Source: Flavobacterium ajazii
GTDB taxonomy: Bacteria; Bacteroidota; Bacteroidia; Flavobacteriales; Flavobacteriaceae
Length of the DNA stretch: 64,000 nt
NCBI RefSeq assembly: GCF_010614725.1
Contig: NZ_JAAEHL010000012.1
Location: 1 to 64,000 of the forward strand
Reading direction: 5' to 3'
The notes under the pieces were generated by a model. It saw only the letters and a list, made by a program, of their open reading frames with translations. It was not told where the DNA came from and searched no databases. A program made the translations under genes and the position numbers. Below, one piece after another: positions 44,370-52,190 of the stretch. Position 1 is the stretch's first letter. Each line of letters starts with the position of its first letter.

Positions 44370-45287
44370 ATGAAAATTAAATTTTTGACAGTAGCACTTC
44401 TCCTTGCCGGTTTAGTCAGTACTGCACAACAAGATGCACAGTTTACGCAATATATGTACAATACAATCAACATCAATCCGGCCTACGCAGGTTCTAGAGA
44501 AGCTTTGAGTATTTTCGGGTTATATCGTACGCAATGGGTTGGACTTGACGGAGCGCCTGAAACCAGCAGTTTTTCTATAAATACACCTATAAATGACACT
44601 AATTTAGGAGTTGGAATTTCATTCATCAACGATAAAATCGGGCCGACAAATGAAAATAATTTCTCGGCAGATATCTCCTACTCTATTCAGGCTTCAGCAG
44701 ATTATAAACTTTCTTTTGGTATCAAAGGAACAGCCAATTTATTCAATCTCGATATTAATAAACTGAATCCAAAAGATCAGGGAGATCCAAGATTTCAGAA
44801 TGCAAATAATACCTTTTCGCCAAATATTGGAGCTGGTCTTTACCTGCATTCAGATAAGGCATATATCGGTTTGTCTGTGCCTAATTTTATAGAAACCAAT
44901 CAATACAACGATAATGATGTCGCGATTTATAAAGAGAAAATCAATTACTACCTGATTGCCGGTTATGTATTTGATCTGGATCGTTATCAATACATCAGAT
45001 TCAAACCTGCTTTATTGACCAAAATGGTTGAGGGTGCACCACTACAGGTAGATCTTTCTGCCAATTTTATGTTCTACGATAAATTTACAGCCGGAGTTTC
45101 CTATCGCTGGGATTCGGCAGTAAGTGCATTGGCCGGCTTTCAAATCTCAAACGGACTTTATTTAGGCTATGCATACGATCGCGAAACCTCAAAATTAAAC
45201 AACTTCAATTCAGGATCGCACGAGATATTTTTACGTTTTGAATTCTTTAAAGGCAATAGCAACATTACAAACCCTCGTTTCTTCTAA
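44370..45287 (+). CDS. PorP/SprF-family T9SS outer-membrane protein
   Basis: The 305-residue protein has a signal peptide (1-19, VSTAQQ), the family start QDAQFTQYMYNTININPAYAG and a beta-barrel pattern ending in an aromatic-rich terminal strand (EIFLRFEFF). PorP/SprF proteins are outer-membrane partners needed for secretion or surface attachment of type B T9SS cargo; sprF next to sprB is the model. Its place directly after two type B adhesin genes and 10 bases before an OmpA/PD40 protein fits that role. It likely shares their transcript. Confidence 0.93.
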   Translation: MKIKFLTVALLLAGLVSTAQQDAQFTQYMYNTININPAYAGSREALSIFGLYRTQWVGLDGAPETSSFSINTPINDTNLGVGISFINDKIGPTNENNFSADISYSIQASADYKLSFGIKGTANLFNLDINKLNPKDQGDPRFQNANNTFSPNIGAGLYLHSDKAYIGLSVPNFIETNQYNDNDVAIYKEKINYYLIAGYVFDLDRYQYIRFKPALLTKMVEGAPLQVDLSANFMFYDKFTAGVSYRWDSAVSALAGFQISNGLYLGYAYDRETSKLNNFNSGSHEIFLRFEFFKGNSNITNPRFF

Positions 45288-45297
45288 AATACCCATC

Positions 45298-47232
45298 ATG
45301 ACAAAATACATACTTCACTGTTTACTGTTAAGCGTTTTTTCGTTTAATGCTTATTCACAACAGCAAAAGATAGCTTCGGCAGACAAAAAATACGATACGC
45401 ACGCTTATGTAGATGCAATTAAAATTTACGAACATGTTGCTGAAAAAGGCTATAAATCTGAAGATTTATTTCAAAAACTGGGCAACTCCTTTTACTTCAA
45501 TTCTGATTTTGAAAAAGCCGTAAAATGGTATGGTAAATTGTTTGCAATGGATACAGCAATAAAACCCGAATATTATTATCGCTATGCACAATCTCTGAAA
45601 TCAACCGGAAATACAGCAAAAGCCAATGAAATACTGGATTTGTTTTATCAGAAATCAAAAAATGATTCGAGAGCCCAATTGTATCAGGCGGATAAAAATT
45701 ATCTCGAAGAAATTAACGCTAATTCCGGACGTTACAAAATTGAAAATGCTTCGGTAAACAGCACCTATTCTGATTACGGAACTGCTTTTTATCAAAACAA
45801 AATTGTCTTTGCTTCAACCAGAGACAAAAGCATTTTTGGACAAAGAAAAGACAAATGGACGGGTGATTCGTATACCAATTTATACGAAGCCGATCTTGAT
45901 GAAAATTTCAATTTAAGTGAACCTAAAAAAATCAATCGGGGAATTAATTCTAAATTTCACGAATCAACACCTGTTTTCACCAAAGACGGAAAAACAGTTT
46001 ATTTTACAAGAAACAATTATATCGACGGAAAAAAGGGCAAAAACGAATCAAAAACCACTTTGATTAAAATATACCGCGCGACACTGGAAAATGATGAATG
46101 GACCAATATTATCGAACTTCCGTTTACCAGCAATAATTACAGTACAGCTCACCCTGCTTTAAGTTCCGACGAAAAAACATTGTATTTTGCCTCTGATATG
46201 CCGGGAACTATTGGTCAGTCTGATATTTTTAAAGTAACAATTAAGCCGAATGGAGAGTTTGGAACTCCTGAAAATTTAGGAAAGCCAATCAATACCGAAG
46301 GAAAAGAAACGTTCCCGTTTGTGACTGATGAGAACGAAATTTATTTTGCATCTGATGGACATCCGGGATTGGGTGGTTTGGATGTTTTTGTTGGAAAAAT
46401 AACTCCTAACGGTATAACCGAAATTAAAAACATTGGTGCAGATGTCAATTCCACAAAAGATGATTTTGCTTACTTAATTGATTCAAAATCAAGAAGAGGT
46501 TTTTTTACTTCGAACAAAAACGGCGGATTTGGTTCTGATGACATTTATAAATTTACTGAAACCAAAAAATTAACCTGCGTTCAGGAATTACAAGGAACGA
46601 TAATAAATCTGGCTTCCGGCGAAGTTTTATCGAATAGTACATTGACTTTATATGATTCAAAACTAAATCAGTTAATCAGTACAACCAATTCTGATGCAAA
46701 TGGCCATTTTACTTTTGCTGTTGAATGTGGTACTGCTTACCATATCAGGGCCGAAAAAGAAACCTTTACGACTAAAGAAGAAAGCATTGTTATTGCAAAA
46801 GAAAACGGAACCACAAACCTGACAATAGCATTAGAAAGTCCTAAAGCCGAAGTAACTATTGGAGATGATTTAGGCAAATATGTGGGTATCAAAACGATTT
46901 ATTTTGATTTGAATAAAGCTGATATTCGCCCAGAGGCTGCATTAGATCTGGAGAAAGTATTAGAGGTTTTAAAACAATATCCAACAATGAAACTAGATAT
47001 ACGTTCGCATACAGACAGCCGTCAATCGCATCAATACAATCAGATTTTATCTGATAAAAGAGCCAACTCAATCCTAAAATGGTTAGTCGATAATGGTATT
47101 TCAACAAGCCGATTAACCGGTAAAGGATACGGTGAAACCCAATTGGTAAACAAATGCGCCGATGGTGTAAAATGCTCTGAAGAAGAACATCAAATGAACA
47201 GACGAAGCGAATTTATTATTATCGAAATGTAA
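45298..47232 (+). CDS. OmpA-family protein with TPR, PD40 and carboxypeptidase-regulatory-like domains
   Basis: Envelope protein of 644 aa from the ATG at 45298; the frame is open earlier but would overlap the PorP gene. A signal peptide (1-20, FNAYSQ) precedes TPR-like helices (about 25-135) and a WD40-like PD40 propeller (about 150-420) with repeated LYFASDMPG and IYFASDGHPG words. A carboxypeptidase-regulatory-like beta sandwich (about 428-512) and an OmpA domain (about 530-640, IRSHTDSRQSHQYN, NRRSEFIII) complete it. The layout is that of PorE-like proteins linking T9SS components to peptidoglycan. It ends the adhesin operon. Confidence 0.9.
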   Translation: MTKYILHCLLLSVFSFNAYSQQQKIASADKKYDTHAYVDAIKIYEHVAEKGYKSEDLFQKLGNSFYFNSDFEKAVKWYGKLFAMDTAIKPEYYYRYAQSLKSTGNTAKANEILDLFYQKSKNDSRAQLYQADKNYLEEINANSGRYKIENASVNSTYSDYGTAFYQNKIVFASTRDKSIFGQRKDKWTGDSYTNLYEADLDENFNLSEPKKINRGINSKFHESTPVFTKDGKTVYFTRNNYIDGKKGKNESKTTLIKIYRATLENDEWTNIIELPFTSNNYSTAHPALSSDEKTLYFASDMPGTIGQSDIFKVTIKPNGEFGTPENLGKPINTEGKETFPFVTDENEIYFASDGHPGLGGLDVFVGKITPNGITEIKNIGADVNSTKDDFAYLIDSKSRRGFFTSNKNGGFGSDDIYKFTETKKLTCVQELQGTIINLASGEVLSNSTLTLYDSKLNQLISTTNSDANGHFTFAVECGTAYHIRAEKETFTTKEESIVIAKENGTTNLTIALESPKAEVTIGDDLGKYVGIKTIYFDLNKADIRPEAALDLEKVLEVLKQYPTMKLDIRSHTDSRQSHQYNQILSDKRANSILKWLVDNGISTSRLTGKGYGETQLVNKCADGVKCSEEEHQMNRRSEFIIIEM

Positions 47233-47264
47233 AACCTGAGACTATAATGGTCTGTATTTATAAA

Positions 47265-47310
47265 AATGGAGGGACTGTATTTTTTAACTTTTCCTTCATT
47301 TTTTATTTTA
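47265..47310 (+). terminator. Hairpin terminator after the adhesin operon
   Basis: AATGGAGG (47265-47272) pairs with CCTTCATT (47293-47300) with one G-T pair, followed by TTTTATTTTA. The gap that follows, to 47474, holds nothing else that I recognise. Confidence 0.5.
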
Positions 47311-47474
47311 ACACATAATTGTTTTAGGTATCTTCATTATTGTGTACTAAAAACATTCTAAATCGAAAATTTCTTCGGATTAAATAATACACAACCATCA
47401 TATTTTAAAGAATTTTCATCAACTTTACAGCTAATGTTTTTATATTTCGGTTTTTTACATAATAATTTTTGACC

Positions 47475-47981
47475 ATGATCATAAAAAATCAAACTGCTGA
47501 ATTAGAAAAAGTACTGTCGTTTTTGAGCGAAATAGGTATTGATATTGTCGAAAAGCAACTGGAAACATCATTCCTCCCGGGATTAAGTTTAGGACCAAAC
47601 TGTCTTTATATTGATTATGAAAAATTATTGTATCCCGGAGATATTCTTCATGAAGCCGGGCATCTGGCCGTAACAACTTCAGCCGAAAGAAATATTGTAG
47701 GCACAGATGAAATGGCTGCTGACTGGCCTTCTCAGGGTGAAGAAATGGGTGCCATTTTATGGTCTTTTGCCGCAGCAAAACATTTAGAACTACCTATTGA
47801 ATTTGTCTTTCACCCAAATGGTTACAAAAACGAGTCAGAATGGCTGATTTCAAATTTCACCAGTGAAAATTATATAGGATTGCCTTTTCTGGAATGGACA
47901 GGACTTACCTTAAGTAAAGTAAACGCTACGAAAGAAAACAAAGAAGCTTTTCCTAAAATGTTAAAATGGCTAAGAGATTAA
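47475..47981 (+). CDS. Uncharacterised HExxH zinc-protease-like protein, 168 aa
   Basis: Small soluble protein containing DILHEAGHLAV, a canonical HExxH zinc site (His59, Glu60, His63), followed by GTDEMAADWPSQGEEMGA, where Glu89 or Glu90 could be the third ligand as in gluzincin-like peptidases. There is no signal peptide, so it would act in the cytoplasm. The start is the ATG at 47475; a TTG two codons upstream is also possible. Three bases separate it from the beta-hydroxylase gene, and they surely form one operon. I do not recognise a named family; peptidase activity is inferred from the motif only. Confidence 0.6.
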   Translation: MIIKNQTAELEKVLSFLSEIGIDIVEKQLETSFLPGLSLGPNCLYIDYEKLLYPGDILHEAGHLAVTTSAERNIVGTDEMAADWPSQGEEMGAILWSFAAAKHLELPIEFVFHPNGYKNESEWLISNFTSENYIGLPFLEWTGLTLSKVNATKENKEAFPKMLKWLRD

Positions 47982-47984
47982 ATT

Positions 47985-48674
47985 ATGGATAAATCAGTAC
48001 GCTCAATTAAATTTCCGATGTTTTTTGATCCTGAAAAACTTAAAGAGGATGTTCGTAAAATCATCGATAAAAAATGGACTAATCATTACAACACAAATGA
48101 TTATTCCGGAAAATGGACCTCCATTGCCTTAATGTCACAAAACGGAAAATCAGATTCTATTTTTGCACTCCCAATAGGGGATGAAAAACTGGTTCCTACC
48201 GAAATTATGGAATCCTGTGTTTATTTTCAGGAAATTTTAGATAGTTTTTTGTTCGAAAAAACCGCTGTCCGATTGTTGAAACTAGACGTTGGCGCCGAAG
48301 TTAAACCGCACACCGACAATTGTCTGGGATACGAAGACGGCTGCTTCAGATTGCATATTCCGATTATTACAAATAGCGAAGTTGAATTTATTTTAGACGG
48401 AACCCGTTTGATTATGAACGAAGGCGAATGTTGGTATATTGATGCCAATTTTACCCATTCAGTTGCAAATCGCGGAACTGAAGACAGAATTCATTTAGTT
48501 ATTGACGGAATACGAAATGACTGGACCGATGATTTATTTTTTAAAGAAGCCAGCCAAAATGAATTTGTACGCCCTGTCACAGAAGCTTCTAAAAAAGAAA
48601 AACAACTTATAATTGCGCAATTAAAACGCCTGAATCCACCTAATTTAGAAGATATTTTAAGAGATTTTGAATAA
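47985..48674 (+). CDS. Aspartyl/asparaginyl beta-hydroxylase-type 2-oxoglutarate dioxygenase
   Basis: Cupin-fold Fe(II)/2-oxoglutarate oxygenase of the Asp/Asn beta-hydroxylase family. Iron ligands are visible as PHTDN (His109, Asp111) and FTHSVAN (His158), and DRIHLVIDG supplies the 2-oxoglutarate arginine (Arg168). At 229 aa it is a complete single domain without signal or membrane anchor, unlike the eukaryotic enzyme. The C-terminal 60 residues are a charged helical extension. Its substrate could be a free amino acid, a peptide or a protein side chain. It is coupled to the HExxH gene and ends three bases from the convergent carbamoyltransferase stop. Confidence 0.83.
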   Translation: MDKSVRSIKFPMFFDPEKLKEDVRKIIDKKWTNHYNTNDYSGKWTSIALMSQNGKSDSIFALPIGDEKLVPTEIMESCVYFQEILDSFLFEKTAVRLLKLDVGAEVKPHTDNCLGYEDGCFRLHIPIITNSEVEFILDGTRLIMNEGECWYIDANFTHSVANRGTEDRIHLVIDGIRNDWTDDLFFKEASQNEFVRPVTEASKKEKQLIIAQLKRLNPPNLEDILRDFE

Positions 48675-48677
48675 CGA

Positions 48678-50375
48678 TTATTTTTCAATTACGTAGTTTT
48701 CCATAACCAAAATATCCAAAGCTGTAATTTCAAATAAATACAGTGCTTCTTGGGGAGTTTCAACAATTGGCATTCCTTTTTTATTCAAACTAGTATTGAG
48801 TAAAACAGGTATTCCGCTTTGTTTATAAAATGCAGCAAGCAACTTTGTAAACTTTGGATTCCAGCTTTCTTCAACAGTCTGTACACGTGCAGATCCGTCA
48901 CGGTGTGTGACATTTTTAAGATTTTCTAAATGTTCGGGCTTGGTTTTGTCTACCAAAATCATGTAGGGACTATTTCTTCCGTGTAAAAAATATTCATTTA
49001 CTTTTTCTTTTAAAACTGCCGGTGCAAAAGGACGAAAATCTTCCCTGAATTTAATATCCAAATTAATATGGTCTTTCATTCCCTCAATTCCTGGATGTGC
49101 CAAAATGCTTCTTCGGCCCAGAGAACGCGGACCAAATTCTGATCCCGACTGAAACCATGCAATCGTTTTTCCTTGATTTAGTTTTTCTGCACAATAATTT
49201 ACCATATCATTTTCATCCGAAAACTTTTTGAGATTGTATTTTTTATATTCAGGCTTTTCAAATGCTGATTCAATCTCAGGATCGCTATACGTTTTACCGA
49301 AACAAGTACTGCCATCATGCGTAACTTTAGGCATATTCAAATATTCAAGCCAGCCGTAAAATGCACAGCCCAGTGCCAGACCATTATCTGCGGCAGCGGG
49401 CTCAAAATAAATATTTTCGACTATTTTGCTGTCCTGAAGTTTTGCATTTGCAACAGCATTAAGCGCAACCCCGCCGGAATAACATAAATTTTTATGAGGA
49501 AATTTTTCCAGTCGGTTATGAATGCATTTTAAAACTGCTTTTTCAACCTGCTCCTGAGCCCATTTTGCTACATTCGCATAATAATCAAAATTATTTTTGA
49601 AATACTCATACCCTTCTGACGGATTCGTAAATTGGTTTTTCCAGTCTTCATTTACAAACAGATTACCTGATTTAAATTCAAAAGCTTCAAAATCATAGAT
49701 TCCTGATTTTCCAAATGGTGCAAGTCCCATTAATTTCCCCACATCATCCATGTCTCCAAAAACATAATGACTTACAGAAGCATAAAAACCTCCGATAGAA
49801 TGCTGTGTTGTTGGAAGCGAAAATAAACTCTCTGATTTTTCAGCCATTTTACTGAAATCCTTAATTAAAGGAGTTAAATTTTGCCCGTCAAAATGGTAAA
49901 AACTGTCTTTTTCGCAAACCATCTGAACTTCATTCAGAATTTCAGGACTTACATATTGTTTTTGTTCAGGATGTAATTTAAGAAACTGGTCAAGCGGACT
50001 TCCGCAGCCATCAATCACCATTACGGCACATTCAGAAAAAGAACAGGTTCCAACAGCACTGTAGGCATGAGCCAAATGATGTGAAATATCAATTATTTTC
50101 AAATCCGGTACTTCTGTAAAAAGTCTTTTCCCTTTAAATTGATTCCGATCGGGAATATCAAAATTTGCGCACTGCACTACGAGCGAAATATCTTTTAACT
50201 GAATTCCTTCGGCATCCAGACAATACTTAATTGCCAGATTATCATTTCCCCCATCATGCTTGATCCGGGTTAACCTTTCTTTTTCGATGCCTACACAAAC
50301 ACGTCCATCTTTTAATAAAACTGCCGATCCGTTGTGCGAAAGTCCGGTACCAAGAACATAAACAGGTGAATTCAT
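48678..50375 (-). CDS. NodU/CmcH-family carbamoyltransferase
   Basis: Two-domain enzyme that transfers a carbamoyl group from carbamoyl phosphate via carbamoyl-adenylate to a hydroxyl of its substrate. The N-terminal Kae1-like domain has LSHNGSAVLL, the metal site ISHHLAHAYSAV (His99, His100, His103) and SGGVALN. The C-terminal domain has FQSGSEFGPRSLGRRSILA and FRPFAPAVL. At 565 aa it is complete. Relatives modify Nod factors, cephamycins, tobramycin and saxitoxin, but no biosynthetic cluster is near. It lies 51 bases after cheB on the same strand with only a small 7-bp hairpin (50392-50411) between, so read-through is possible. Confidence 0.9.
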   Translation of the reverse strand: MNSPVYVLGTGLSHNGSAVLLKDGRVCVGIEKERLTRIKHDGGNDNLAIKYCLDAEGIQLKDISLVVQCANFDIPDRNQFKGKRLFTEVPDLKIIDISHHLAHAYSAVGTCSFSECAVMVIDGCGSPLDQFLKLHPEQKQYVSPEILNEVQMVCEKDSFYHFDGQNLTPLIKDFSKMAEKSESLFSLPTTQHSIGGFYASVSHYVFGDMDDVGKLMGLAPFGKSGIYDFEAFEFKSGNLFVNEDWKNQFTNPSEGYEYFKNNFDYYANVAKWAQEQVEKAVLKCIHNRLEKFPHKNLCYSGGVALNAVANAKLQDSKIVENIYFEPAAADNGLALGCAFYGWLEYLNMPKVTHDGSTCFGKTYSDPEIESAFEKPEYKKYNLKKFSDENDMVNYCAEKLNQGKTIAWFQSGSEFGPRSLGRRSILAHPGIEGMKDHINLDIKFREDFRPFAPAVLKEKVNEYFLHGRNSPYMILVDKTKPEHLENLKNVTHRDGSARVQTVEESWNPKFTKLLAAFYKQSGIPVLLNTSLNKKGMPIVETPQEALYLFEITALDILVMENYVIEK

Positions 50376-50426
50376 TAAGTCAATATTTTTATAGTTTACT
50401 TTTCTAAACTACTAAAATAACTAAAC

Positions 50427-51011
50427 TTAATTATCAATCGAAAGAATAAACTGAAGAATTTGCTGAATATTTAAGACATAATCAGGTGTTGTATTTTGAA
50501 TGGCATGATTGGGCATGAAAGGCATTTCGGCAGAATCGGGATCCTGGATAATTATGGTTCCTCCTTCGTTCTTAACCGATTTTAATCCTTCTGTACCGTC
50601 AGCATTTGAACCAGAAAGTAAGATTCCTGTCAGCCTGTTTTTGTATACCTCAGCAGCAGATTCAAAAGAAACATCGATACTTGGCCTGCTGTAATTTATC
50701 TTTTCAGAAGTGTCGAGTGATAAAACATCATTTTTTTCAAACAATAAATGATAATTGGAAGGCGCAATATAAATGAAACCGGGTAAAAATGGTACTTTAT
50801 CCTCAATTGGTTTTACATTGCTGCGTACTTTTAATTTTATAAGTTCCTCTAAAGTCTGATCATCCGTACTTTTTCGATGCAATACAATTACAACTGCAAA
50901 AGTTTTGATTACCGGCAATTGAGGTAAAATTTGCATTAGAACATTTAAACTTCCGGCAGAACCGCCAATTATGACAACTTTAAAATCCTGATTTATTTGA
51001 TTTTCCTCCAT
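50427..51011 (-). CDS. cheB: Stand-alone CheB-type protein-glutamate methylesterase
   Basis: Only the catalytic domain is present (194 aa): GGSAGS (Ser19), VLHRKS (His45) and SGSNADGTEGL (Asp138) form the CheB triad. The N-terminal receiver domain of classical CheB is missing, so phosphorylation control would have to come from elsewhere. It overlaps cheR by 19 bases and ends the signalling operon. In the absence of chemoreceptors its substrate is not a known MCP; methylation control of the hybrid kinase itself is a possibility. Confidence 0.88.
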   Translation of the reverse strand: MEENQINQDFKVVIIGGSAGSLNVLMQILPQLPVIKTFAVVIVLHRKSTDDQTLEELIKLKVRSNVKPIEDKVPFLPGFIYIAPSNYHLLFEKNDVLSLDTSEKINYSRPSIDVSFESAAEVYKNRLTGILLSGSNADGTEGLKSVKNEGGTIIIQDPDSAEMPFMPNHAIQNTTPDYVLNIQQILQFILSIDN

Positions 51012-51802
51012 ATTTTTTCTTTCTCCACTTGTTTGTACTTGCTTTGGGATATCGAATACTTTATGGTTTCTTTTGTTCCCAAAGCCAAAAAACCTAACAC
51101 GGACAGGCTTTCATCAAATAAATTGATTGCTCTTTTTTGCAAATCATTATCAAAATAAATCAGGACATTTCGGCAAAAAATCAAATCAAATTCATTGAAT
51201 GAGGTATCTGAAACTAAATTATGTTGTGAAAAAACCATTTTTTTTGACAGTTCTTCGTTAAATTTTGCAATTCCATAATTGGCTGTATAGTAGTTTGAAA
51301 AATCTTCTTTACCACCGGAATCCCTGTAATTTTCAGAGTACTCTTTCATCATTCTTAATGGAAAAATCCCTTTTTTGGCCGTTTCCAAAACTGTTGTATT
51401 TATATCTGTTGCATAAATCAGGGATTTGTGCAGTAATCCGGCTTCTTTCAGTAAAATGGCTACCGAATAAACTTCCTCGCCTGTAGAACAGCCTGCGTGC
51501 CACAAACGAATAAAAGGTTTGGTGCCCAACAACGGAAGAATCTGATTTCGGATTACGGTATAAAAAGAAGGATCGCGAAACATTTCGGTAACATTTACCG
51601 TAATTTCGTCAACCATACGTTTATAATACTCTGAATCAGATCTTACTTTTGACAAAAACTCTTCAAAATAGGTAAATCCATCCAACTGATATATTCTGTT
51701 GACACGTCTTTTTAGGGACGCCCTGGAATAACTGCCAAAATCAAAACCATAATATTCATATACTTCATTGATTAGGGTTTCCAATTCAATATCTTCAATC
51801 AT
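50993..51802 (-). CDS. cheR: CheR-type protein-glutamate O-methyltransferase
   Basis: A CheR N-terminal helical domain (about 1-75, YGFDFGSYSRASLKRRVNR) is followed by the SAM-binding methyltransferase domain: NVTEMFRDPSF, the SAM loop WHAGCSTGEEVYSVA, ATDIN and FDLIFCRNVLIYFD. At 269 aa it is complete. It lies seven bases after the lone receiver gene and overlaps cheB. Fused CheB-CheR-kinase proteins exist in related bacteria; here the parts are separate genes of one operon. Confidence 0.9.
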   Translation of the reverse strand: MIEDIELETLINEVYEYYGFDFGSYSRASLKRRVNRIYQLDGFTYFEEFLSKVRSDSEYYKRMVDEITVNVTEMFRDPSFYTVIRNQILPLLGTKPFIRLWHAGCSTGEEVYSVAILLKEAGLLHKSLIYATDINTTVLETAKKGIFPLRMMKEYSENYRDSGGKEDFSNYYTANYGIAKFNEELSKKMVFSQHNLVSDTSFNEFDLIFCRNVLIYFDNDLQKRAINLFDESLSVLGFLALGTKETIKYSISQSKYKQVEKEKIWRKIK

Positions 51803-51809
51803 AACAACT

Positions 51810-52175
51810 TCAAATTTTGCTTAACAATGCAAGCAATTTATCTACATCAATTGGTTTAGAAATATAATCATCTGCACCTGCCTCCAAACATTTTTCCTTA
51901 TCCCCAGTCATTGCCTGAGCCGTTACTGCTATAATAAAAGTTGATTTGTATAACGGAATTTTTTTGATTAACGGAATTGCTTCATAACCGTCCATTTCAG
52001 GCATCATCATGTCAATTAAAATTCCATCTATATTTGCATCAGCATTTAATATTTTTAAAGCTTCTTCTGCACTTAAGCACGATACACAATCGAATGATTT
52101 GGCACGCAGTGTATTTTCCAAAGCAAAAATATTCCTGGAATCGTCATCTATAATCAAAAGTCGTTTTTTGTCCAT
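51810..52175 (-). CDS. Single-domain response regulator (receiver)
   Basis: A 121-residue CheY-like receiver with the acidic pocket IDDDSR, the phosphoacceptor Asp in IDMMMPEMDGYEA (about residue 56), VTAQAM and KPIDVDKL. There is no output domain. It is strikingly similar to the third receiver of the neighbouring hybrid kinase (shared MMMPxMDGYE, AMTGDxEKC, AGAxDYIxKP), so it probably arose from it by duplication or the reverse. It lies 15 bases after the kinase gene and likely acts in a phosphorelay or as a phosphate sink. Confidence 0.9.
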   Translation of the reverse strand: MDKKRLLIIDDDSRNIFALENTLRAKSFDCVSCLSAEEALKILNADANIDGILIDMMMPEMDGYEAIPLIKKIPLYKSTFIIAVTAQAMTGDKEKCLEAGADDYISKPIDVDKLLALLSKI

Positions 52176-52190
52176 TTCAGCCTTGTTAAA

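Noticed and set aside
45238..45297. Longer N-terminus for the OmpA/PD40 protein
   Set aside because: It overlaps the PorP/SprF gene and hides a clear signal peptide that starts at 45298.
48678..50375. Antibiotic or Nod-factor biosynthetic cluster suggested by the carbamoyltransferase
   Set aside because: No acyltransferase, NRPS, PKS or sugar-assembly genes lie around it in the window.
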